64,000 bases of DNA, taken from contig NW_019775505.1 in NCBI RefSeq assembly GCF_001039355.2, positions 1 through 64,000 on the forward strand, given 5' to 3'. Source of the stretch: Lingula anatina (lineage: Eukaryota > Brachiopoda > Lingulata > Lingulida > Lingulidae). Each line of letters opens with the position of its first letter. The first letter of the stretch is position 1. The translations under genes were made by a program, and so were the position numbers. The notes below the pieces were generated by a model. The model did not search any database. It worked only from the letters and a program-made list of their open reading frames with translations, and had not been told where the DNA came from. Positions 23,901 to 38,200 of the stretch are shown here, piece by piece.

Positions 23901-26204
23901 GCGTGGTGTATTTAATGTGTGAATCGCTTAAATCAAGCGTTATAATTCACGAAATAAAACAACGAAATGAAACCCTTGAAATAATCAGTATATTAACAAA
24001 GTCTAAAGAAGCAGAATAGCATTTACTCACGGGGCCTATCGAACATACGCGAAGTCTCTTTGAACAGTTGAGGAGAGGTGATGCTGACTACCATTTGTTC
24101 TCCAAACCAGAACTTTGCTATGGGTCCATATTGCTGATGTAGCCACAGTAGGAACTCATGAAGACTTCCATGTTTTTTTACCAGTTCTAGGTTCCCATGT
24201 CTGAAAAGAAAATACCAAAGCTTTATACAAACGACAACTTGTTTAATCTACTGTGATTGGTAGTCGAATCTACAGCCACATATAATATATCCAGAAGCGT
24301 TTAATTTGGAAAAAATTACTATCTTTGTTGAAGCGGGTATCAGACGTTGCTTCAACTTTAATCAACAAATAAGCAGTAATATAGTACTTAAGTGGGCTCG
24401 CAACAATTATTATTGCGTTTGATTTGATACGAGGTTAAGTATATTGATTCGGGGTTCGCATTCACAAACAGGCCGCATGAAGCAACAAACGGCAATTATC
24501 GTTCATGAGGCCTGTTATTGGATCCTTATAGACTATAGATAATGTTTCCAATAGGAAGTATTTGTTGTACAATCCTACAGGAATCCTAAAATCGTGTGGG
24601 AATGCAATAGGTCTCTTTCGTAAGGGAAGTGATCTGGGCCCATGCAGTTTCGTCAACACCGGATAGTACTGTCCTAGGGATAACACTACTACTGCATAAA
24701 ATTGTTATTAAATGTACCGAATAAAGCAATGTATCACAAACACTGCACACTTCTTTGACTCTGATATTGTTTTCCAGTGGTTGAAAATACATGCTGTCCT
24801 CAGGACAACAGTTCATAGGATAAGAATGTTATGCTGTGGATATAGTGTTATCCATAAGATAGCACTATCCAGTGTTGATGAAACTGGCCCCCCATGGAAC
24901 ATGTACGTACTTGATATCTTTGGTATTCAGTCCTGGAATATCGTTGCCGGAGTTGCTGCGGCCTAAGATCTGCAAATAAACACATATAAGACTTCGTGTC
25001 AGATGAAATTTCTACACCCCTTGTGATCAACCTTTTGTTGTCAATAATAAAGCAAGCTAGTGTCAAACTATTCGTAGGGACCACTCCCACAGATACTTGG
25101 ATCGATCTATCTCCCTGGGGAGTCTCACTAAATTGCTTTCAACGTAACCGGCTTAAATGTTTGTCACCCTTAGTAATGCTGTTACTAGCTGATTCGGTAG
25201 GCATGACAGACATTTAAGCTTCTTGAGCTGACGGCAATTTAGCGTGAACCCCCAGGGAGTTAGGTCGATCCAGATGGATCGATATAAGCATGGGAGCCCA
25301 GTAATAGTGTCCTTATTATAATATCGGTGAATATAATCACTGATTATTGTTGCGGACTTCGAAAAATGGCAGCCACTAGCTGCTAAATACATTTCTATGT
25401 TTGCGGAGTTGGAAAGATGCCAGCACGTTCACCGCTCACGACCTGCAATGTTAACATTATAGATAGATAGATAGATAGATAGGCAGATAGATAATTTATT
25501 CCAACGTGAGCAGAAAGTACACAGTATTTTTACAAGCTAAGAATATACATGATAAATATACAATCAGTGTAACAAAAATAAATTGGTTGAATCAATATGA
25601 CCTTAATATATGTTAATAAAATGATAACATAATGTTAGCATTAGGAAAATAAACTGGGACATAAAAGTATGCACCAGAAGGTGTACACCGTGCGATGTGC
25701 ATTTATACCAGCATCAAGATATACAGACTCAACAACCTACATGTACATGTAGTGTATTAAAAATCCACTCCCAAATATCCGTATTCCATGGAATGCAAAG
25801 AAAAGTCTCCTAGTATTTTACATGAATACGATATGATTTTATGCTATATAGATAACCTTAAGTGTCAGTGTTTATGTTATTTTCATATTATTCTATTATT
25901 TTGCTTTCATAAATATCTTTGAATTTAGTACTATTGCTTATAATCATCAAATCCATGATTCTTTTACTTGCTTTATAGTTGATATCATGACATGACTTGG
26001 AAGTATTATACCACACATATATATTCCTTTCTATATTTACTGACTGCGCGACAATTGTTACAGCCATGGAATATAAATGAACGGCCTTGAATGTGCAGCT
26101 TCAAAAACATCCCTTACCTTCTTGTTAATCATCTGTAGTAGCACGAGTGTTACAGTGACTGCCAGTGCGACGCAGAGCAGTAGAAGATACATCTTTTTTT
26201 TCAT
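20320..26204 (-). CDS. CYP20: CYP20-like cytochrome P450, copy g3 (12 coding exons)
   Basis: Predicted 486 aa (482 if the second in-frame Met at 26192 is used, which aligns with the g4 start). Exons: 26204-26118, 24969-24911, 24200-24031, 23851-23706, 23318-23151, 22900-22822, 22414-22238, 21896-21773, 21651-21537, 21091-21027, 20862-20706, 20433-20320. The anchor is basic-first (MKKKMYLLLL). The I-helix region reads GGFHTVGN, the K helix ETLR, and the haem loop GFAGNRKCPG with Cys near 427. Exon 4 starts CG after a C, giving Pro-Pro at the exon 3/4 joint, as in g4. Introns align with g4 almost throughout. A noncoding first exon is predicted upstream (donor at 27003). Confidence 0.9.
20904..20947. 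repeat. (ATT)n microsatellite in g3 intron 10
   Basis: About 14 ATT units; the homologous site in g4 (31305-31324) has about 6. Confidence 0.9.
23521..23540. repeat. (AAT)n microsatellite in g3 intron 4
   Basis: About 6 units; the homologous g4 tract at 33891-33927 has about 12 units. Confidence 0.85.
24637..24892. mobile_element. MITE (family B) in g3 intron 2
   Basis: The left end contains TTTCGTCAACACCGGATAGT and AGGGATAACACTA; the right end contains TAGTGTTATCC and ACTATCCAGTGTTGATGAAA, an imperfect inverted pair. It is also present at the homologous site in g4 (about 36520-37000), so it predates the g3/g4 duplication. Non-coding. Confidence 0.7.
25079..25301. mobile_element. MITE (family C) in g3 intron 1
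   Basis: The left end has GGATCGATCTATCTCCCTGG and CACTAAATTGC; the right end has GCAATTTAGCGTG and CCAGGGAGTTAGGTCGATCC. A near-identical copy is inserted in a different intron of g4 (36637-36878). Confidence 0.75.
25459..25490. repeat. (ATAG)n microsatellite
   Basis: Tandem ATAG units in g3 intron 1. The sequence just to the right (TTATTCCAACGTGAGCAGAA) aligns with g4 intron 1 at about 40164. Confidence 0.85.
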
Positions 26205-27060
26205 TAAATTTTTTGTTTGACAGCGTGCTGGGTCACCTTGGCATATACCTGCAGTAGATTAAGGTGACACGTAATTGTCAGAAAACTAGGCCACGCCATA
26301 ATGAAAGCCCTTAATTGGCCTTACATTTGAGTAAGAATCAATTAATCTAGACACATAAACTAATCCTGTGAAATAAGATAACAATTAATTTAACAAATAA
26401 AGAGCCACGTCGTGAATTAAGATAAAATGGTCAAATGTTATCTATTAAAGGACCATATGGATAAAGAAAAAAGACAACCATGGACGTGACTTCGGAGGGT
26501 TCTGTAAGTTTTTTTTCATAGAATCTCAATTTTACAAATTCTTGGCCGGGAAATATATTTTTCTAGAGAGAATCCAATCAGATTTGCGACTAATTACTGT
26601 CTTAAACAAAGTAGAAATTAAATAAATGGATACAAATATGAATAAATAAATGAAAAAAGCGAAACGTGCAAATAGAGTTGTAACAAATGTCTATTCAAAG
26701 ATAAACATATGTTCTTGTTTAAGATGTTAAAAAAAGACACGGTGACAAATATGGATACCAAAAGTGATGCGAAATGCGTGTGAGTAAGCTATTTTTTATA
26801 GATGAAAAGAAATTTCAAAAAGATAAACGATTATATATAAGTAATCTCCGCTGTTAATTTGGTTTCCAAATATTTATGAACAGGTCAAATAAAGTGCGTT
26901 TGTCAAATTCACTACCCTGTGATTAACATGTGCAAAAGATTTTAATATTAAAACAATATTAACAATACACGCTGTCATCATTCACTTCACGTTTTCTACT
27001 CACGGTTCAAACGTCTGTCGCTGATCGCAAGGAGATGCTTACAGAGGCCTTGATGTACTT
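26205..27060 (-). promoter_or_regulatory. g3 5' leader with predicted noncoding first exon
   Basis: The acceptor ACTGCAG precedes 26248, and a noncoding exon ending at 27004 precedes donor GTGAGT. The same exon (motif GACAGACGTTT before the donor) occurs upstream of g4 (ending 41676), and a related one upstream of g5 (ending 55005). Conservation of the donor across three paralogues supports a spliced 5' UTR. Confidence 0.5.
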
Positions 27061-27626
27061 GAAAGTCACCTACAGATGATACGGGCAACAACGTAAAAGG
27101 TCTTAAACAACTGATAGCTATTAAACTACACCAGCACTAATAATCTGTCTATCGGCTGCAGAACAGTCGGTCGATTACATTATTTCTCAATACTTATCAA
27201 TCTCTGGTAATTAGTGCCTCTCTCAATGTCCTGTCTTCATCCTACCATACCACAGGTTTAATATTTGCCAAATATCCGGGTCCTCTTTGGCCATGAAGTG
27301 GAATGTAGGTCATTGATATCTACTGGTAGGCCTAATGAATATCAGTCGGCACCGACCTGCAATGCGGGTCAGCCCTGCGAACTTCTTGAGTTGTTACACT
27401 GCACTTTAATTCTGCGCGGCTTAAAGGCTTTATGCGAGTGAGGTAAAATAAATGAGGTCTTCATAATTGTGATGGAATAAACGACAAAAGATTGTAAATG
27501 GAAGGGTTTATTTCCACGAAAATAGCTATTTTAATGAAAAATGATTCACTTACGTACTGTGAGTAGGAAATTTGCGCCATTCTAGACTTATATTCAGATA
27601 CCGGTCCGTTACATCTGCATGAACAA

Positions 27627-28550
27627 AGGTTAATAAAACACTTGAAAAAAGTCGCTATCATACACGGAGTTAAGTAAATGGCAATCAATTTGAAATAATT
27701 ACCAAGGGATAATATTATAATGCACTTTTTCTGAATTTTTTTAAAACAAAAACGGCGTGCGTCGACACAGCAGAATGAAAGTCGCTATCACTGCAGATAC
27801 TATGCAACAGCTTATTGACACGTTTTCTTTCTCTTACCTACTTGTAGTTTTATACTCAGAGGAAAATATCTCCAGCATGTGCTGTCTGCAGCATACCTTG
27901 AAAACTTCGAATGTCACAGAGAAAGAAAAATAATCGGGGTTTTACCAACTGGATGCAGTAAAAGAAAATACTAGAAAGTGGGTCACGGTCTTGACAGTGG
28001 GGGTTTTAAAGGCCTAAATGCCTGATAACATGGCAAGTTAGCTTTTTTACTCGTTTCGTACATGTGCAATACTTCACTTAATATCAATTCATTGAAATTA
28101 GCACTTTTATGGCACAGACATTTTGTTACTTTATTCAGCAACAAAAACCCTTCTACACATAGAGTTGCCAAGCGTCAATTGTCAATGAAATGAAATAAGA
28201 TGAACAGATAAATAAATTTAAACAAATAAAGCTGTCATACGTTGATCATAAATATTCCAAATAATACATGTATGATACTTATTTAACATATATTCTAACA
28301 TATATTCAAACAAAATTTTATTATATATTACATGACCACAGCTTAAGAACGCTTTGATATGATATCTCTTATAGGTAGTTTTTAGGTCTAATGATTCTAT
28401 AATGGTATATAGTAACTCTTTCAATTTTTCTGCATATTAAATTGAAGATTGCACAAAGGTGGCAGAAATAAAAGGGGATTGTCAAAGAAATCGAAATATA
28501 TATATAAACTATGTAACCAAAATTGGTATGGAGCCTTATGCAATGCTTTA
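27627..28550. repeat. orphan g2-type 5' flank (duplicate block, copy B)
   Basis: Aligns with the g2 upstream region (16801-17890 plus 19556-19740), including the first-exon donor (GTAAGAG from 27837). There is no g2-type gene body to its left; it abuts the g3 upstream region instead. It lacks the Tc1 insertion, giving an empty site near 28371-28374. See findings. Confidence 0.8.
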
Positions 28551-30735
<2,185 letters not shown>

Positions 30736-33700
30736 CTACTCTTCTTTATTCTCATCAAATCTCGAAGTAAGCGTTAGCCAGACTTCGTCTTCGGGGGTAG
30801 TTATTATACCATACATGGCCTTCACCCCAAAACAATCAACATGATGAACCTGCAAAAGAGACAAAACTGTCGAAAAAGGTTGAATGACCACTCGGAATGA
30901 TTCTGACATTTGTATGGATGAAGGAATATATTAAAATTTTGCGAATTATGTGATTATACCATGCTCGATGCCTACTAGTAGAAACCTGACCCCAGTTTCG
31001 TTTTGCACAACCATACTGGACTTATACGTACCGTGTTTTACCTTTCTTTTTGTGATTATTGCTTCTGTTGTATTTCCTTGTTACTATGATGAGGTATTCA
31101 GCAGACTCACCTGGAATTTCAGCAAAATGTTGGCAAGCACCGTGGCCACCTGAGCGTAAGCGAAACGGTATCCAGGGCACTTCCGATTGCCGGCAAAACC
31201 AAACGGTTGAAAGGAATAGGGGTGACGTTCAGCCACTTTCTCTGGGCTGAAGCGATCTGGGTCAAACCTAAAAATTGGTGTTAAATTTAAAAAAAGAATT
31301 TTACCATTATTATTATTATTATTCTTATAACCCATTGCCGTGGACTTAACAATGTCTGCTCCTTAGTTAAAAAATGAACGCATATCATAATTGCACTCAC
31401 TTATCGGGGTTTGGCCAGATTGATGGGTCACTGTATCCAACGCCCAAAGCCTGGATAATGGGTGTCTAGAAAACAAATTTACCTTAAAAAGCATAATCTC
31501 GAGTTAGTTATAATGTTTGCCCATGCAAACAAGAACAAGAGCGGCAGCTAGTAATCCCCATTAATGAACATGTAGCACTTTTTTAATGTTGTCAATCATT
31601 TTTGGTAAATTGGGTTGTTTTCTCCATTCTAAACAAATAAGTGTAAAATGACTAACGGTGGCTATACTTTCAGTACGGAATTGGTGCAACGAAGAATCAG
31701 CTATGTATTTTGTTATTTTGTCTGCTTAATTAAGTAATTACAGTCAAAGAACTGATGTCAAAGTGACACTCAAGATATTATAAAAAAAGTTTTTTTAAAC
31801 ACGATTTGAGTCCTTGGTTTCTTTTTTCGGAGAGATAATTATGAAAAAGAACCTGATTGAAAAAATATTCACTGCATGGCATCAGAATGGAATATCCCTG
31901 AAATAGGACGTCATTCTACTTACCCCATGCGGTATGACGTAACCTCCCAGTGTGACGTCATTTTCATCGTCGTAACGGGATGCGTATGGTGCAATCAGTC
32001 CCATGCGCAGCGTTTCTTCCATTACCTGGCGGGTGTAGCTACAATAAAAACCAATAAAAATCAATTCATACATGCAAATACATTATACAGGGGTATATAC
32101 ACAAATAACAATGTCGAAAAAAGTATGTGATCGTACATGATGTAAAAATAGTGTTTTTTTCGAAAGCTTTCATTAAATTTTTAATAAGTTTAGGGCACGA
32201 AAACAGGACAGAAATAGGAATGGCCGGGTCAGTCTTCATACTTACACTAGCTGAGCAACGTTAGATGGAATTACTTTGCCTGTGTCAAATAACACTTTTT
32301 TCACTTCTTGGTACATTCTATCCTGAACCTCAGGGTACATAGAGACGAAGTGGAGAGCAAAAACCAACCCTGAATATATATATGCCAAATTATCAAATGA
32401 ATTTCAGGAAAACAGTGGGTAGAATTATTAATAATTGATTTTTCTGTCACGGAATTGCCTTGTTTGACTAAACACACACCAATGGCAAAATAATAAACCA
32501 GGTTCTTTGCACAATCAATATAGAGAAGCCAAGGGGTATTAAATATTAAAATATACATATCGCAATTGGCATATCGACATAGGATTTAAGCCTAAACATA
32601 AAATGAAATTAATCAATCGTTTGGATTTTCATGCAGACTAAAAGACAGATATACGCACAATTCCCTATAGTATGGAATCCACCAATAATATACGTCATAG
32701 CGTCACCCTGCATGACGTCATCAGGAATATTGTTTTCAATCATGACGTCAACCAGCATTTGTCGTTTCTCAATGGTTGGATGTTTACGTCTGAATTCGAT
32801 GGCCGCCGCTATAATGTCGTACATGAACTTTTTAGCTGTGAAGAAAATATCATAATAAGTTTCCTACTGAGCAGAAGGTGGGTATAATCTTCAAAAGTAC
32901 TCCTAACTTCTGAATTTAGAAATTTTATGGTGTATGTCTGAAATTAATTTTATGGTGTATGTCTAAAATTAATCTTGCCCAGGCGGTACTTAATCATGGC
33001 TCAAATCTACAGAAAGCTCCACGTTTACTTTGGATTTGACCTAAAGATTGAGTGACTGACATCTTTTTACCGTGGCCAATGGCTTTTGTAATAAATCTAA
33101 ATAGTGAATAAATCAACCACAATGAATACACAATCAATTAATAAAAAATGATTATGACAAAATCGACAGTGCAAGTTGATAACATATTTTTTACCATCGT
33201 TAAATTTTTTCTCACGCTCACTCCCAGGATTTGGTTCATCTCCGCGTAGTCTTTTATCAAAATCGAGCCAGCACTAAAACAAATATGAAAATTTTATCAT
33301 GTTGATATATAAAAACTATATGTGCTAATACTCCCAAAACGGATCGTGGCGTCTTAGAAATCGTACAAAGTCTAGCATTGGTTTCTTAATTTTTTTAGCA
33401 GTTATACCAACAGTAGTCGCCAATAGCAATCGTCTTGCTTCACTGTAAACGGTTCGAAACGATCAGGTACACTAACAAGCGCAGGTTATCGTACAAAAAT
33501 AAAGGAGCCAAATCAATTACTTACTGTTTCAAATGCTTCCCAGAACTTGACGACCTGTTCTCCCTCTTGGATGTAATCTCCAAAAGAACACTGAGTTATA
33601 GCTTTTAATGCGAGCAAAAGCACCTCCTGGCGGCAGGGAACGTGTTGACCTCGTGGCAAACGTGACCATTCCTCAACCATTTCCTCGGCCAGCTTTGACG

Positions 33701-33890
33701 ATAAAATAGATTGAGAATATTGGAGGGTGAAGATAGGGATAATTAAGGAGAAATCGTTATAAGAAAGGGCTTTACAAGCTCTTGGAATGTAAATTAAAGA
33801 TCCAATTTGATTCTTAGAATCACTGTTGGGCAAACATCTCTTTTCTTTTGACTATATTAAAATCCCCTTCTATTTATTTCCTTTACGAAG

Positions 33891-33928
<38 letters not shown>

Positions 33929-36900
33929 TTTGTATTTGTATTGAATGAATGAATATCACCGTTTGGTGGAATATTAAAAATATTTGCCTCAAGCAAAACT
34001 GTATATTTAATTTCATTTTTGCGAATATCACTGAACTCAATGACTCTTCAAAGAATTGAAAATTTTTTATTACCCTTTGAAATACAGGCATGTACTCCAT
34101 TACGTATCTGTGACTGTAGCAGGGGTCGTATGTTTTCCTTTTCCATTTCCCCTCTTCCTTGTTAGTTACCTGAATAGATTTTCTGGTTATAAGGGGTACC
34201 AAAAACTCATACAGAACCGCTAAAAAAGACAGAGGTAATGAATCATTAAGGTCAAAGATTTATTGCGCGTGTGTATATACACACGTGACATTTAATATGG
34301 AATATTTCAGTTTCGAAGGTATACCTATGTGAAAATGCGTTCCTTTTTTCACAAACTCCGATCTCATATAAGAGTAGTCAGGTGTGCTGCTACCAATTAA
34401 CTGAATACCACGTTTGTTGGGCTGCTGCATTATGAAATATGCAGTGATTTAATTGGGTAGTGCTCCTTTGGGCAGGTCAAAGCTTGGCTTTGGCAAAGCA
34501 TGGTTCTGTCAAAAAAGTATCCATATGTCGGCAACTACCGCTTAGAAGAATTTGAAATTTTGCATGCAAGTGGTCGGGTTTGCAGTATGTAAAATGAACT
34601 TTGTAGTGCTTTACAAATTTGTTTATCTGTGTCAGAATGGCGCGAAAATGAGAGACATTGCAAGACAGATAATTGCGCCAAACGAAACGGTCCGCACAGT
34701 TTTATAGAGTAATGTCCAGACTGATGTACCTACACAGAGGCCACACCCAATGTATTGAAATCATACTACTACCAGGGTACAGGACCGACTGTCTTTCGGG
34801 GTATCCTGCTGCAACAACACGAAAATCACCCAGACGACCTTCGAGGAACCCACTGTAAAACATCGTTGTATGTTTCTCTAATGAATTGGGGACCTTGACT
34901 ATTTCTGGGTTGAACAATGAAATCTCGTGGCTTTCTTAATTGAGGTCAGACTTCACCTGCACCACTCAACAGTCAAAACAGAGTTTACAGACATCCAGAA
35001 GAGACCAACGACGAAGCGTGTGCCGCGTCTAAAGTGATTAAGGTCATGAACAGCGTCAGTATTTGGAGTGGATACCACATTGGTGCCAAAACACCAATGG
35101 TAGTCATTGACGAAAACCTTAACCAGATCAAATAAAGGAATAATCTGGGAACCACTTGGCTATCATTTGATAGGAACAACTTAAGAACAATTTTAGGTTG
35201 CACGGTGAGATTGCCGGTTCACACAGAGCACTTTTAATAGCAGATTACTTACAGAACCAAGGGGATGAACAGCTACCTTGGTTATCAAAATCGCCATATT
35301 TGATCCACATAGACAATATGTGGGTAGGCAATTACTCGCCGAATCAATGGCCTACATGTCCTACAACAAAACTGGACCACATTGGACAGATTTTGACCGA
35401 TGCCTGGAATGTTATTCCAGATTGAACTTTAAAAACCTATCCCAAGGAATGCCTTGCCACTTGAGAGCGCTGGTAGCGGCCAGAAGAGGCCAGGCGTAAC
35501 AGCGACCGTTATTGTGATTAAACACTGACATGAAGGTCCTTTGTGGAGCGTGTAACTCTTTTACAGACGATAATTTGGAAAATATGGTGGTCCAAAATAT
35601 CTCTTTTAATGGTTGTCGTATGACATAGAATAGGCAATGTGTTTTTGTTTGCTTCTCTGCCGAATTCCATTAACGAACGGATGCCACAAAAGTTATTTAA
35701 ACATCCTTATTTTCATTTATCAGTCAGCAAAATAGGAAAAACTGATGAAAAATGATTTGGAAAAAAATATTCCATATTAAATGTCCAGTCTGTGATTTGT
35801 GAATCGCCCAAACCAACCCTTATTACTCAAGAAACATTTAAACAACAAAACAAACAAACAAAAAATTGAAATAATCACTATGTTTCCAGTCTGAAAATGA
35901 AAGCAGAATGTATTTACTCACGGGGTCTGTCGAACATATGCGAAGTCTCTTTGAACAGTTGAGGAGAGGCGATGCTGACCACCATTTGTTCTCCAAACCA
36001 GAACTTTGCTATGGGTCCATACTGCTGGTGTAGCCACAAAAGGAACTCGTGTAGGTTGCCATGTTTTTTAACCAGATCTAGGTTCCCATGTCTGAAAAGA
36101 AAATACCAAAGCTTTATTAAAACGACAACTTCTTTAATCTCCTGTGATTGGTAGTCGAATCTGGCGCGTTAATTCAGAAAAGATAACTATCTGTGTTGAA
36201 GCGGGTATCAGACGTTGCTTTGACTTTAATAAAAAAATTATCGGCAGTAAACAACTTAAGTGGGCTCGCAACAATTATTATTACGTTTGATTTGAAACGA
36301 GGTTAAGTATGTTGATTCGGAGTTCGCATTCACAAACGCGCGAAGCAACAAAAGGCAATTATCGCTCATGAGGCCTGTTAATGGGTCCTTATAGACTTCC
36401 TAAAGAAATCCCATAGGAAATGTTTCCAATAGGAAGTATTTTCTGTACAATCCTACAGGATTCTTCAAATCGTGTGGGAATCCAATAGGGCTCTTTCGTA
36501 AGGGGAATAGTCTAGAACCATGCAGTTTCGTCAATACGGGATAGTACTATCCTAGGGATAACACTACCATTACATAAAATTGTTATCATAAGAACCGAAT
36601 AGAACAGTGCTTCACAAACGCTGCACGCTTCTTTGAGACCATTCCCACAGATATTTGGATCGATCTATCTCCCTGGGGAGTCTCACTAAATTGCTATCAA
36701 ACTAACCGGCTTAAACGTCTGTCACGCCTAGTGAAGCTGTTAAGGAGTAATTATCTTTACCCCTAGCTGATTCGGTAGGCGTGACAGACATTTAAGCTAC
36801 TTGAGCTGATGGCAATTTAGCGTGAACCCCAGGGAGTTAGGTCGATCCAGACTGATCGATATAAGTATGGGAACCCAGTCTTTGACTCTAATGGTGCCTG

Positions 36901-38166
36901 CTGTCCTCAGGATATCAGTCCATAGGATAACAATGTTATGCTGTGGATCGACGAGTGTTACCCATAGGATAGCGCCATCCAGTGTTGATGAAAATGGGCC
37001 TGGTACGTGTACTTACTTGATATCTTTGGTATTCAGTCCTGGAATGTCGTTGCCGGAGTTGCTGCGGCCTAAGATCTGCAAATAAACAACTTTAAGCTTG
37101 TGTATTGTGAGGAGTCTGACCGAAAAGTGCTCTCTGCAACCGGTCCACCCCCTCCACCCACCAAGCTGTACGTCACCCGTACAACCATTCTCTTTTTTGG
37201 TCAAAATCATACAGGGGTGAGACGCCTCTTTCCACACCACGCTAAAGTGAGACGCCTCTCAACACGCAAGCTAAAAGTAGTACACTGTACACGGCTACGA
37301 ACAGTAAATTTATCAGATAAAATATATATAAATGATACATCTATTTATTCCGCCACATAGACGCAAAAGAAACATATCCAAGGAAATCACGACATTCTTT
37401 TTCAATCTCGAGCGTCCCGCAAACGATCTCAAAGCTTTTAACTAGGGGCGCTGTCAAAACACACGTCCCCAGGGGCCCAGCCTTGGATCGTGTTATTTTG
37501 ATAAGAGGTAGTTTAACCAAGGCATGAGCAGACCACCCCCAAACACAACAACTACCTCGACTATTGAGCAATCAACACGTCGTTGTCTGATCTCCCTAGC
37601 TCACAACAGTGACACGCAGGTGACTTTTCTCACCACCTTACTGTGCCGCTATATTATCGCCAAGCAACACAACCACAAAAGCGAGATACCTTTGTGGATT
37701 TACTAAATCGTCACAAGCGAGACAATTGTGAACGTACTCTCTCACTGTGATCTGCCTAGCAGATACACACATACAAAGGCGAGACACCTTTGTCAGGACG
37801 AGACGTCCTCGCACATCAGTACATTTAAAATCTACACAAGCAGACACAAACTCACAAAGGCGAGACACCTTTGATGGGAATTTGGTTTTTTCCCTTGTGA
37901 AAACCACTATTCTGAATACAGCACTGACTACCCCCCTCACACCCCGTATCACTCGGACTCTGCATCTGATGAAGGTCACTTGTTGACCGAAAAACGCTTT
38001 TTGCAACCAGTCCACCCCCTCCCCCCACCAGGCTGTATGTCATCCGTACAACCATATTCTTTTTTGGTCAAAATCATACAGAGGTGAGACGCCTCTTTCC
38101 ACACCACGCTGAGGTGAGACGCCTCTCAACATGCAAGCTAAAGCTGTTACGATCAGTTATTTTATC

Positions 38167-38200
<34 letters not shown>

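Noticed and set aside
37638-38015. 125-codon minus-strand frame
   Set aside because: It lies within the non-coding interior of the terminal-repeat element and is made of its internal GAGACACCTTTG-type repeats.
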